Translations under genes and position numbers: made by a program | Notes under the pieces: model-generated | Told to the model about the DNA's origin: nothing | Database searches by the model: none | Seen by the model: only the letters and a program-made list of their open reading frames with translations | Shown: positions 12,975-23,995 of the stretch, piece after piece | How the letters are laid out: each line of letters opens with the position of its first letter | Position numbering within the stretch: the stretch's first letter is position 1 | Assembly (NCBI GenBank): GCA_963971425.1 | Contig: OZ020523.1 | Span: 13,574,867-13,638,866 of the forward strand | Length of the DNA stretch: 64,000 nucleotides | Origin: Bryoerythrophyllum caledonicum | Taxonomy: Eukaryota; Streptophyta; Bryopsida; Pottiales; Pottiaceae | Reading direction: 5' to 3'

Positions 12975-13141
12975 GCACATTTAGCTCGAGTCGAGCTGAA
13001 TGTGCACTGCACATTTAGCTCGGGTCAAGTTGAATATGCACTGCACATTTAGCTCGGGTCGAGCTGAATATGCAGTGCACATTTAGCTCGGGTCGAGCTG
13101 AATATGCAATGCACATTCAGCTCGACTCGAGCTGAATGTGC
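12975..13141. repeat. Element 1 palindrome array, five units of exactly 34 bp
   Basis: Units start at 12975, 13009, 13043, 13077 and 13111. Each holds one palindrome (GCACATTTAGCTCG or GCACATTCAGCTCG, 3-base centre, mirrored arm) with only about 3 bases between copies. It lies 130-300 bp upstream of the longest start of gene A, in its promoter or 5' leader. Confidence 0.95.
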
Positions 13142-13151
13142 ACTGCTTCAA

Positions 13152-13567
13152 GCTAGAGTACTAAATCAAAACCTGAAGCACTCATACCAACAAAAACTAC
13201 GCATTTTGACAGTTGCAAGAACATATATGTCATACTGACGTACAAATAATAAAATGAAGCCCTAAACCTGTTCTACGGAGGCGATTGTGTTGACGCCGAA
13301 GTATCACCTCCTTCCTACAACTTTTTCATTAGGCCAAAATCTATGCATGTCTTTTAAAGTTGACCTAGAATAATGTATCCACTTCTTGCTAGAGTACTGA
13401 ATCAAAACCTGAAGCACTCATATGAAGAAAAACTACGCCTTTTGACAGTTGCAAGAACATATATGTCATACTGACATACAAATAATAAAATGAATCCCTA
13501 AATCAGTACTAAGAAGGCGATTATGTTGACGCCGAAGTATCACCTCCTTCCTACAACTTTTTCATTA
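13152..13567 (+). repeat. Direct duplication, two 180-bp copies
   Basis: Copy 1 at 13152-13331 and copy 2 at 13388-13567, both running from GCTAGAGTACT to CAACTTTTTCATTA. Two short linkers recur elsewhere: TTAGGCCAAAATCTATGC at 13329 and again near 18449, and GTTGACCTAGAATAATG at 13358 and again near 13776. This points to local duplication and insertion at the edge of the spacer. Confidence 0.85.
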
Positions 13568-13905
13568 CATTGAAAATGATAGTATCAAATGTGCAAATCA
13601 AATGCCAAGTTAATCACTATAAAGTTTAGACAGAAGTCACTTACAAATAGTCCGATTGCGTGCACCAAAACGTCTTGAATGAAGAAGGAAGAGAAAACCC
13701 TACTCTTTGTCACGGCCGCAGCAACCATTCACGACCACACACCTCTGCATCTCTAGAAATTCCAAACACAACTAAGTTGACCTAGAATAATGTATCCACT
13801 TCTTGCACAGAAATTTGACTTCGAATGCCATAGGTCTTTCAAATGTCAAGGCATACTTCGAGACAATATAGATTCACGAAGGCTTACCATATTAGAAAGG
13901 TGCAA

Positions 13906-13908
<3 letters not shown>

Positions 13909-13954
<46 letters not shown>
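13909..13954 (+). repeat. (GA)n microsatellite
   Basis: About 23 GA dinucleotides in a row. Element 2 carries a (CT)n tract in its own spacer at 53816-53886. Confidence 0.95.
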
Positions 13955-13958
<4 letters not shown>

Positions 13959-14322
13959 AGGTTGGGGTGTACTGACCACGTCGAACAAGTTGCCGTTAAG
14001 AAAAGAGCGGGAATGACATCACGTTTAGTGGGGAGGAGCTATTCTAAATAAAGCATCTTTCAAAATTGACCAAAAAATTAACAAGCACATAAGTTTCTCC
14101 TCATATCTCGATGTATTGGAAGTTTCTATTTACATGATCAATTTAAGGTTATCGATTGGGGTTATGGGTATCAATTTAAATTTGCAAGAATCAATTTAAA
14201 TTTAAGGTATAGAATTATGTATCAATTTAAGGTTATCAATTTGGGTTATGGGTATTTGATTACGGTCATTTATTTCCATATTAAGGATATTGATTATGAC
14301 TAGATTATAAAAGTAAAGATTT

Positions 14323-14580
14323 AGGTTTAGGGTTCAAATTACATTTTGACATTTAGGGTTTAGGGTTTAAGGTTTAGGATTGCAAGTCCATGGTATGAAG
14401 TGTAAATTATAGGGTTTAGGGTTTAAGGTTTAGGATTGCAAGTCCATGGAATGAAGTGTAAGTTATAGAGTTTAGGATTTCGGACTAGACAATTCTAGAA
14501 TTAGATTTATGGATTTGGATTTAGGGTTTAGGGTTTTAGAGTTTAGTGTTTGGGGTTTAGGATTAGGGTTTAGATTAGCA
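14323..14580 (+). repeat. Degenerate interstitial telomere-like tract
   Basis: Repeated GGTTTAGGGTTTAGGGTTT-like blocks, matching the plant telomere unit TTTAGGG imperfectly, with two near-identical 60-bp sub-blocks (14350 and 14405). Confidence 0.7.
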
Positions 14581-15530
14581 TTGAGATTACCACTAAATCA
14601 AAATGTCCTTTCTATAAGACTGTTTATCATATCAAAATTGAATTGTGCCTTGGTATTGATTTAAGAAAATTCATTACATATCACCTAAAGATAAGATTTA
14701 ACCCCTAAACGTCCCTGATGTTGAAAAACGACATTCCGGATGAGCTCGGGGAAGTTCAAATGGCTGCCATTTTTTCATCCGAAGTCCGATTCATTCGTTT
14801 GTTTTTGGAAGTTACTGTAGACCGGGTGTAGTTTACTATGGAGTTATTTCCTTTACCCCAAGCAATACTGTGATTTTTGTAGGGAGGTTTTAGATGGAGG
14901 AGGTTTTTGTTTTGAAGCAAGTTTTGCAATTTTTGGTGAAAATTTTGGCTGCCATTTTGAGTTGGGGCAGTAGGGATTAGTGCAAAGATGAGGAAAGAAA
15001 TTATGCTGCCCTTGGTGGTTCACTTCAAGAAAAGTGTGCTTTTAGAAAGATAAGTAATTAGAGCTACTAATTACTATTACAGGGTGGTTGGACAACCTCC
15101 AAAACGGGCTCCTTCATCAAATAGGGCAGATCTCAAGACAAGGAGGGGGAAGGACAAAGTGGCATTAAAAATTCAAATGTGCACACAAACTACCTTCCTG
15201 TGCATTCAAAAAACCAAGTCATACAATACATTTCAACATTATTGAGCCACCATTTCAACATCTCAGCAATCAAATTGCAAGATTCAAATCACAACCAACA
15301 CGATTCCACCACCATCACGTAATAAATGCACATGGATTTTAAAATTCAAAATTCAAAACTCATGTACATGCTACATCAAATTCTAGAGGATTCCATTTAC
15401 AACTTGGGCTCAAATCAATTTGCCTACCAACATTTTACAAATGAAAAACATCCAACAATTGAAATTTGAATCAGTTCTTCTAAACCGGGTTGCATATTGA
15501 ATTCCATACTATGCCCCATCCGCACTAATT
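14581..15530. other. Spacer without recognised genes
   Basis: AT-rich sequence inside element 1. No coding signal, palindrome copy or paired element ends seen. Confidence 0.5.
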
Positions 15531-15738
15531 GGGACCCCAACAACAATAATTAGGGTCCCCAACAACAGCTAAAGGGGCCCCAATAACAGTAGTTGGGGCC
15601 CCGAGCAATAGCTCCTGGGGCCCCCAGCAATAGTCGCTGGGGTCCCCAGCAATAGCTACTGGGGCCTCAACAACAGTCGTTGGGGCCCACAGCAATAGCT
15701 GTTGGGGTCTCAACAACAGCTGCTAGGGCTCCTACAAC
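15531..15738 (+). repeat. GC-rich 22-bp minisatellite, about 10 copies
   Basis: Diverged units of the form GGGGCCCCAACAACAGTAGTT. Each junction is itself nearly palindromic (GTTGGGGCCCCAAC). The minus-strand open frame across it is a repeat artefact. Confidence 0.85.
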
Positions 15739-17436
15739 AATGTCTTCGTCTTTTTGTCTTTGTCTTTTTGTCTTTGAGTTTTTGTCTTTTACTTTCAACA
15801 CAAAATTGAACATACTTTTATATTTTAATAATTTTAGAAAAAAAATTATATTTTTATAAATTCAAACTGATACTTACATTGTAAATTTATTATTACAGCA
15901 AAAAAAAGTGAAAGCTTGTAGAAGTTAGCTATAAATACTATTTACAAAAAAAAATATTGTTATTGTATAGAGTAAACACATATAATTATCAAAATATATC
16001 GAGATATTTATTGCCTTATATTCTGAAGATGGCTGAGCTTGTGCAATCGAGTGCAAAAAAACCTAGAATAGGACAAGTTATTGCCCTAAATTTTATAGAA
16101 GATTAGCAAATCCTCGAGTTGGTATACGATTCAAAGAGTAGAGGTTGTTAAACCGTAGGGCACACCAACAAAGCATTTGACCGGTAATATGCCATACCTT
16201 GTAGAAAAACCCTAACGTGGCTGTATTTCAAAAATATATTTACCAATCCTTCATCTAGGGTAGACATGACCATAACAAAACAACAGGTTTACGTCCATTA
16301 TTTCCACAAACTATGCCATGATTGTGCGCAAAAATCTTTACGTTGCTCTATATGTGAACCGACACTAGATCCTGATTTTGCAATGCATACAAGATTTATT
16401 TTTTATTCTTCAATAATTATCAACATGTTCTTTGTATCAATATTGTTCTCCATTGTAATATCTTGTCTTAGCAAGGGACCCTATGTGGGTATCATTTAGG
16501 TTTTGGCTTCATTAAGTATATAGTGAAAATTGTTATATATAGAGATAAATTATGATATGATATAAATTTATAAATATTGGTAGAGTCAATTGATAGAAAT
16601 TAAATACTTGGAGGTTCATCAGGCTAATATCATTCATTCAAAGATATTCAGTGTTAAGTTTATTTTCAAAATCTTAAGCGAATAACTATCAATTCTATGT
16701 GTAACATTTAATCCATAGAATTTATACTTAGTGGTCAAGCTTCTATTATATTTTTTAAATATTTTAATGTATTTTCAAAATTATATTTTTAGATATTCAA
16801 TGATTAATCTTTTAAAAATATTCAACTAACAAAATGGCAATTATTAATGACTCTTTGGATTTAAAAGATGACCTTTAAAAAGAAGTGTACAACAAGTTTA
16901 ATTTTATTTATATTTTCAATTATCAATACTACAATCAAATGTGTTGAAATAAAATAAAAATCATGATATAGATTATTCAAATAGTGGAAATGATTTGTTG
17001 AATTTGACCAAAACAATGTAATGTGGTTGCTTTTGTACATAATTCATATAAAATGGATGAAAGTATAAACTTTTTGTCCAGGTGATTATCCATGTAATGT
17101 TAAGGTGCTACCCCTATAATGCATAGGTGATACCCATGTAATACTTAGGTGAAATCCACTATGTCCAAATCATTGGGACAAAGGAAAATAATTCTTTTGA
17201 CTTAGAGGTGTTGAAGTGACCACTAGATATGGTATTGATAAATTTCAATGATTATAAATTCTTGATCAATTGCACATTTTTTCCTTTTAGAAATCTATAG
17301 TTGAATTTCAAAGAAATTTGGAGTCCTATTGTCCAACCGTAGGAATTTGATATATCCTAGGAATAAACAATGATCATTTGAGGTAGCTTTGATATGATTG
17401 AAGAACCTTCAATTTCAAAATCAATGACTTATTGCA
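15739..17436. other. AT-rich spacer without recognised genes
   Basis: Low-GC DNA inside element 1. A 77-codon plus-strand frame at 16266-16499 has a Cys-His-rich start but no domain I can defend. Otherwise nothing recognised. Confidence 0.5.
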
Positions 17437-18262
17437 TCATACTACTAAAATCATAATCCTTGCAGTGAACCACGCAGCGATCAATCGCGCAGTCAGCCGT
17501 GCAGTGAACTATAGGAGCGATATAGTCAACCGCGCAGTTAATTACGCAGCCAACCGCGTAGTGAATCATGTTACTTTTTTTAAAATATAGTTTGTAATAT
17601 ATAAAAATACATTAAAATAATTGGACTCATGCGTTGCAAAGCATTAGCTTGAGTTTTTGGGTGTGACAAATTTGCATTTGTGTGTTGCAATTTGTGCTCT
17701 TGATTACAAATTTGACGTTTAAAATATTTTTTTAGTTAAGCACTAAAAGATTGAATTGTAAATTATGAGTTGTAAAGTTGGAGTAAAAAAGTTGTGAAGT
17801 TGGAGTAAAAAAGTTGTGAAGTTGGAGTTGTGATCTTGGAGGTTGGCATACAAAGTTGGAGTTCCAAAATTGCATATTCGAGTTGTGGAGATTGAAATTA
17901 CAAATTGAGTTTGTGGATGTGTGAATTTGAGATTGTAATTAAAAGTTGAGTTTGTGGGTGTGTGAAATTTGCATTTGTGTGTTGCAATTTGTGCTTATCC
18001 AAAATAAATTTGAAACTCTTGATTACAAATTTGACGTTCATAACATTTTTGAAATTCCATGTTAAAATGCAAAAAATCTAAAACCTAATTAATTTTTTTC
18101 TATTCTATTCTATTACATTATTAAAATTCATGCATAGGTTTCAAAGACATATTTACATTTTATGTAGATTGTTGTTACCTTTTTTTTTAATATATTTTGT
18201 GATATAAAAACTACATTAAAATGGTTGAACTAATGCGTTGCAAAGCAAGCGCCAACTGCTAG
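17437..18262 (+). mobile_element. Short non-autonomous Helitron-like element
   Basis: Starts TCATACTACTAAAATC after an A at 17436 and ends CTAG at 18262 before a T, the A|T target typical of Helitrons. Just before the end is the hairpin GCGTTGC-aaa-GCAAGCGC. A second copy of the 3'-type sequence (GCGTTGCAAAGC) lies at about 17632, so two ends may be joined. No helicase coding. The structural match is good, but the family was not confirmed. Confidence 0.6.
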
Positions 18263-19909
18263 TATGTATTTAAAAATACAATCTCATTATTGAAGTTTCG
18301 TTTCACAATAGATTAGGATTCTCAATCCATGAAAGATATTTGATACTTTTCAAAATTAGATTTTTAATTTGAAGCCCCCTCATCCATTCACTCGATTCCA
18401 ATCTACTTAGATATTTATTTAAACTCACTATTTTATCCATGATATTGCTATTAGGCCAAAATCTATGCATGTCTTTTAAATAATATTAATTGTTTTGAAC
18501 ATATAAAAACTTTGAAATTATATTTTTGGTTTTTATATATGTGCTATCACAAAAAGAAGAAGATTAAATATTGTAACTCAATTGTTTAATCATAAATCTT
18601 CCAAAAACAATAAATTAAAAAATATATATTGTATAATCCCAGTGTCTTTGATTTGCGTTCACTACAGGAAGTTTTTGAGTATGATATTTACAAGCCTATA
18701 GAGTAGGTGCAAAATGTATATAACACAAATTGTATATAATAATGGCAATTTCTTTTCATATTGTAAGATTGTCATTCATCATGTAAAGTTGCAATGGGCC
18801 CATTCAATAACAACATGTCCAAAATAGTCTTCACCATCACTTCAAAGCCATAATCTTCCAAATTCTACTATGAAGGAATTAATAACATTTGTATTAACCC
18901 CTAAAGGACCAGAGTCTCCTTCGGGGGGATTTCTGATTTTGGGTAGGTTCCTAAAATTCGAAAAAATTCTTTTTTCTCTAAATTTTTTATTCTAGATTGC
19001 CTCTGATAAGAGCTTCGTAGACGTATTTTTATTTTATTTTTTGGATTTGTGGTTTGAAAGTTAGTACCACTTAAAGCCAAAAGTTGGGACACCGGGCACC
19101 TCAAATTTTTTTGACAAAAGTTTCTAAGGCTAAAATCCAAATTAGGCTAATATCCAAAAGAAAACGTGAAATGGCAATCATTGAACCTCCACTCCTAAAT
19201 TTGGCTAAAATCCAAATTAGGCTAATATCCAAATTTTAGCTGCTTTGGTCTTCCCAAGATGAGATTTGTGTAAAACCCATATATTACAGTTTTAACTCAG
19301 TTGCATTTTGGAAGATAATGGATAAGGTAACCCCTTGTATCCAATGAGAACTCATAATCAACACCAATAAAATTAGGGTATATCCAACTGACTTCCATCC
19401 CATTACCACCTATTTAGCTCCAAGTGAAGGTTAGCGACTCAAAAGAATCCCGTACTTTTTGCCGGCACTCTTGGGGGTACCTATTAGCGGTTGCCGGCTA
19501 AAAAAGGCAACACACTTTGAAAATTCACAAAGAATTTACATTTCATCGAAAAAGTATGAAATCACTTGGATTCAAATTGTAATTATATTGGCTATCACCG
19601 AAAATTAAATTGGGTAGAATTTTTTCCTCCCTCCATATATGCACATTGCTTAACCCTATAAGGCCGATGAGCTTTTTTAGCCTCGAAGAATCTACGAGTG
19701 TTCTAAATCATGCAGAATAACATCAACACCACAAGGTACATAACATCAGAACCCCCACTCATGGAAATCATTCTTGCTGGTCTATGCTTGCACCGATATT
19801 CGCGGAGATTGTCTCAATAGATGCCCATCTTCCTCCACCTCTTTTTCATAGTTCAAGTCTTTAGCAGTTGCTATTGAGATTATGGAAAGAGGACCCGAAA
19901 TGGGCGATA
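18263..19909. other. Spacer; holds a sequence block shared with element 2
   Basis: No gene seen. The block at about 18894-19115 (CCTAAAGGACCAGAGTCTCC ... GGATTTGTGGTTTGAAAG ... GTACCACTTAAAG) recurs in diverged form in the spacer of element 2 near 50190-50250 and 51650-51800. It may be an older shared part of the spacer or a common repeat. Confidence 0.55.
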
Positions 19910-20235
19910 ACTTGTCGGTTATGAACGGGTGAGGGAACGATGGGAATCATGAGAACAGAGAAAGGAGCAATGCGAACAGCGAAGCAGGAAAAGTTGCTAT
20001 TAACGGGTGAGGGAACGATGGAAATCATGAGAACAGAGAAGGGAGCGATGCGAACAGCAAAGCAGGAAAAGTTGGTTATGAACGGGTGAGGGAACGATGG
20101 GAATCATGAGAACAGAGAAGGGAGCGATGCGAACAGCAAAGCAGGAAAAGTCGGTTATGAACGGGTGAGGGAACGATGGGAATCAGGAGAACAAAGAAGG
20201 GAGCGATGCGAACAGCGAAGCAGGAAAAGGAAAGG
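19910..20235 (+). repeat. 79-bp tandem repeat, about 4 copies
   Basis: The block AACGGGTGAGGGAACGATGG starts at 19924, 20002, 20081 and 20160, giving steps of 78-79 bp. Lies just upstream of the captured gene pieces. Confidence 0.9.
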
Positions 20236-20331
20236 AACAAATTTGGAAACAGGCGAGGGAACAGTGCGAACGGCGGAGGGCAAGAGGCCGGAGGGAGACG
20301 AAGGGAGTTCCTTTTCATCTTCTTGTGTGCG

Positions 20332-20413
20332 ACGCCAAAGCGCAGGCGCACCACCGCATAGCCTCAGATCCAACGCCGAAGCGCAGGCGCACCACCGCAT
20401 AGCCACAGATCCA
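20332..20413 (+). repeat. 41-bp duplication in a GC-rich leader-like stretch
   Basis: Two near-identical units containing AAGCGCAGGCGCACCACCGC. A GAG|GTAAGC donor-like site follows at about 20434, so this may be the captured first (5' UTR) exon of a host gene. Confidence 0.6.
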
Positions 20414-20435
20414 ATGCCGCACACCATCACGAGGT

Positions 20436-21629
20436 AAGCCTGCGCCGAGAGGCCTGTGAGTTTGAAGTTTTAGGTTGATCGCTGGTTTAGGGTTGATCGT
20501 TGGTTTCGTGGAATCGCTGGTTTAGGTTGAGAATCACTGGAAGAAGGGTCGGAGTTGATTGCGTTCTGGAGGTTGAGGTTTAGGGTTTCGGCTTCAGAGA
20601 AGTTTTTAGGGTTTGGGTGTCGTTGGTTGCGATTGGTGATGTTGGATTTGCCTGTGAGTTTTCTAAGTGTAGGTTATGAGCATTTTTGTGTTGAAGCCTA
20701 GGAACTTGTGGCATTTTAAGCGTCGTGAATCAGTGTTGACGTGAATTAGTACACTGGAGTGGAGATAGGTTTTCTTTGAAGTGGTGATGGAGTGGAGGTT
20801 TTGTTGAAGTCAGTTGGTGCACGATGTTTGTGAAGTGGTCAGGTTGGAGAGGTTGTTAGGGTTATTTGCGGCAGTGTTCGTTTCTGTATGGTTCCACGGT
20901 GGACATGGGCACGAGTTAAGAGCTACTGAATTGGTTCCGTGTAGGATGAGCTGGGGTTGGTATGTGGTCTGAGGGTTCTACAGAGGATATCTCTGTGGTG
21001 AGGTGAGTCTGAAATTCGAGAGGTGAGGTTTGGAGGATGATCGGGATGCTTGGGTGCATGGCGCCGGACGTTAGTTCAATCGTGCAGCTCAATTGTTTTG
21101 TTTTTGTTCCCAAAAAACTTGGCAGCGCGTAGTTGTATAGGTCCGTCGTGGTTGCCTCTAGCATCGCCCTACTTGCTCCCCCATCGTACATCCAACGGTG
21201 AAACTTGTGTACTGATCCGATGTATCTTCGGTTCAGGGCTTCTTTTCTTTCTTCCCTTAGTCCTCCTCGGACTTGCCTCGGTTCTTCCCCTTGTTCTGCT
21301 GTATGTGTCCCTCTCATGGATGTTTCTGGCCAGTGCTTGACTGTCCCGAAAATTCGGGTGGCTGCTAGATTCAGCCCCCATCTAACCACCATATCCACCT
21401 TTCCCCCCTTGTCTTTGTTTCCTTCTCGTTCCGCTTTGACTAGTTCTTTCGAACCATGTTTGAATATGGCTGATGAGATGCCTTTGAATCTTTTCCTTGA
21501 ACTTTTTCCTTTGAATCCCACCGACTGAGTGCTGGGCGGTTGGATTTTGTAGCAGGAGCTCGAGTGTGGGAGGATATGATGAGATGTTTGGTGGGAGCGT
21601 TGACGTGAATCAGTGTTGAAGCGACGTGA
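20436..21629. other. GC-richer stretch, possibly captured host intron or leader
   Basis: Higher GC than the surroundings, with open frames on both strands (a 262-codon minus-strand frame at 20916-21704 is the longest) but no recognisable domain. Position between a leader-like donor site and the proteasome exons suggests captured gene DNA; this is inference. Confidence 0.35.
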
Positions 21630-21639
21630 ATTATTTTTA

Positions 21640-22076
21640 TTCTTTTGGAAGACTTCAAGCCCACCGAAATTGAGGTGTTCTTTCGTCCCTGATAATGACA
21701 GCACTATTTAATGAAGATAGATTGTAAATCTTGAGAAAGCTGTCTAGTCACGGTTGTAGTTACTTGTTCGCATGACTCAAATGCTCTTAATGCAGGCAAC
21801 TAGCTCTGGTTCCAAGGACCAAGAGGTAGTGAATTTCCTCAAAAAGAAGATCAAGAATAATCCGCAACTCTCGTACGAGGAAACCGTTCAAGTGAGTCTA
21901 CGTGCTAGCTACTTTGAATGTTCAAAATTGTTAATTTGCTGAGATCTGACTCGTACTTAGGTTATCTGATGACTCTTATTTGTGTGGGGGTCCAACAGAC
22001 AGCGATTTCATGCTTGCAATCAATTCTTTTGGAGGACTTCAAGCCCACCGAAATTGAGGTGTTCTTTCGTCCCTGA
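21640..22076 (+). pseudogene. PAA: Captured fragment of proteasome subunit alpha type-6
   Basis: Two spliceable exons of a 20S proteasome alpha-6 gene. Exon 21796-21891 encodes 32 residues including [19 protein letters not shown] and ends SYEETVQ; exon 21999-22076 encodes TAISCLQSILLEDFKPTEIE and then stops. Acceptors (TGCAG, CAACAG) and the donor (CAAGTGAGT) are intact. A second copy of the end of the last exon lies at 21640-21696 (TTTTGGAAGACTTCAAGCCC). The start of the gene, with the catalytic-core-forming part, is absent. This is a piece of a host gene carried inside element 1, as in Pack-type capture. Confidence 0.85.
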
Positions 22077-22334
22077 GGCTTAATTTGAGTACTTCCGTGA
22101 CTTCATGGAAAACAGTAGAAATAATCATTATCTCCAATTCTTAAGCTTAAAACAGTTCTTTACTTTAAGTGATGTATGTGTAAGGATGACGTGTAGAGCT
22201 TGACCTTCTTCTTCTTTTACCCTCGGATTCTAGGAGAGGGTTACATTTCACAGCATAAAGCTTGTATTTTCTTCTTATGTGGTTGCATCAAGCTGTTTCC
22301 TTTTTTATGATCCTTCCCGATTTTGCTTTTTCAG

Positions 22335-22890
22335 TGCCCGGAGCCAAGAAATTGAACAGCTTGAAGGAGCTGCTCGTTGCCAATGACATAATCACGCTGC
22401 ATTGTGCGCTTACTAACAACACTCTGCAGCTCATCAATGCGGATAGTCTTCAGCACATCAAACCAGGTTTGTGCTTAGTGAGCCTCATCAAGCAAATTGG
22501 ATTAGGTTATGCTAATTAATTCAGGTGTGGATTCAATTATGGTCTCTGATGACCAGTGGTTCTGGACACGTGCGGTAGTCGTGATTACAAGTAGCAGCCA
22601 CTTGCTGGACGATTGTGCGTTGAAGGAGGCGCTCATCAATGGCATTGTTGCTGGTGTTGCCTTGGATGGCATTGAAGGGCCCCAGTGGCTTGAAGCTTGG
22701 GTACATGATCTTGCGCGTGACTTCCCTCGTCTTTCTGTACTCAACTTGATTTTATGTTCCCATTCTCCTTCCACGGGTGAGAGAGATGTTGAATGTGCTG
22801 ATCGTTCTGTGCAGTGCAGACTACAGTGAAGAGGTTTGGGCCGAGATACGGTCAAATGCTTGACTCCAGGAAGAAGTTACATTCAGAGTT
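22335..22890 (+). pseudogene. AN: Captured fragment of ANGUSTIFOLIA / CtBP-like gene
   Basis: Pieces of the 2-hydroxyacid dehydrogenase-like domain of the plant C-terminal-binding protein homologue. Exon 22335-22466 encodes LNSLKELLVANDIITLHCAL and LQLINADSLQHIKPG; 22557-22732 encodes SSSHLLDDCALKEALINGI and VALDGIEGPQWLEAWV; 22794-22860 encodes the SADYSEEVWAEIR part. The pieces lie in gene order but the whole is too short and broken to make the protein. Next to the proteasome fragment, so element 1 carries parts of two unrelated host genes. Confidence 0.85.
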
Positions 22891-23190
22891 ATACGGGTTC
22901 ACCTTGGGATGAAATCCTTGTGATGTTGTAATTTTTTGTAAGTTGGGAGTTGGTAGGTTTTCAAGTTGTAGAGTTTCGGTCACTCATCTTAGTTTTGAGT
23001 TTCTAATAGTGATTGGATTACGATTCAAAGAGGGGACATTTTTTCACTAAAGCAGCTCCTTTGTGTGACATACCTCAAGCCATTTGTTTGAAGATTGAAG
23101 AGGCTGCAAAACAATGGAAATGAGGTAGGTAGACTCCTACGGAACTTGCAATTTGAATGAATTTTGTAATTTCTCATTCATATAATTAGT

Positions 23191-23915
23191 GCATATTCAG
23201 CTCGAGCCGAGCTGAATATGCACAATTGGTTGATCACGAGGTTCATATTCAGCTCGGGTAGAGCTGAATGTGCACGTTCAATTTTGAATGATGTGCATAT
23301 TCAGCTCGACTCAAGCTGAATGTGCAACGCATGATGAGCTTTGTGTGCACATTCAGCTCGGGTAGAGCTAAATATGCACGTGCAGTTTTGAATGATGTGC
23401 ATATTCAGCACGACTCGAGCTGAATGTGCAGTGTATGATGAGCTTTGTGTGCACATTCAGCTCGACTCAAGCTAAATATGCACTTCCGGCTCATTAGTAT
23501 GTGCGCAAATGATTGACCATAATGTGCACATTCAGCTAGAGCCGAGCTGAATGTGCATCTTAATTTCAACTATGAGTGCATATTCAGCTCGACTCGAGCT
23601 GAATATGTACAGTCTACTGAGCTTTCTGTGCACATTCAGTTTGACTCGAAATGAATATGCACGTTCAGTTCATTAGTTCATGGGCGTTACATTAATATTT
23701 ATCAGCACATTCAATTCGACACGAGCCGAATGTGCACGGTAAAACAGGCTTTGTGTGCACATTTAGCTCAAGTAAAGCTAAATGTGCAATAGAAATGGTA
23801 AAAAACTTCAAACACTCGCAAGTGGTAATACAAGATTTGAAACTTCTTGACGGAACCACACCTGTGCAATTAAGCGTTGTATTGCATATTCAGCTCGACT
23901 GTAGCTGAATATGAA
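23191..23915. repeat. Element 1 palindrome array: 12 copies at exact 52- or 75-bp steps
   Basis: Palindromes start at 23191, 23243, 23295, 23347, 23399, 23451, 23526, 23578, 23630, 23705, 23757 and 23884. Steps are 52, 52, 52, 52, 52, 75, 52, 52, 75, 52 and 127 (52+75). Arms are GCATATTCAGCTCG or GCACATTCAGCTCG around a 3-base centre (ACT, AGC, GGT and others). Alternate spacers are alike (TTTTGAATGATGT, and CATGATGAGCTTTGTGT), giving a 104-bp higher-order unit. It lies just before gene B, in its promoter or 5' UTR intron (acceptor at 23988). Confidence 0.95.
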
Positions 23916-23995
23916 AAAATGAGAAAAAATTGTAATGCATTAAGTACGCGTAATAAAAATCTGACTTCACTTATGGACTCTATTGCAGAAATCCA

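Noticed and set aside
16266-16499. 77-codon frame with Cys/His start, reminiscent of a RING finger
   Set aside because: Too few paired Cys/His, hydrophobic ending, AT-rich spacer; no support as a gene.
20916-21704. 262-codon minus-strand frame
   Set aside because: No domain, overlaps the plus-strand proteasome exon copy; kept only as an unassigned stretch.
23191-23915. Regular repeat-spacer array resembling CRISPR
   Set aside because: Plant nuclear DNA, near-perfect palindromic repeats, spacers that repeat each other, no cas genes.
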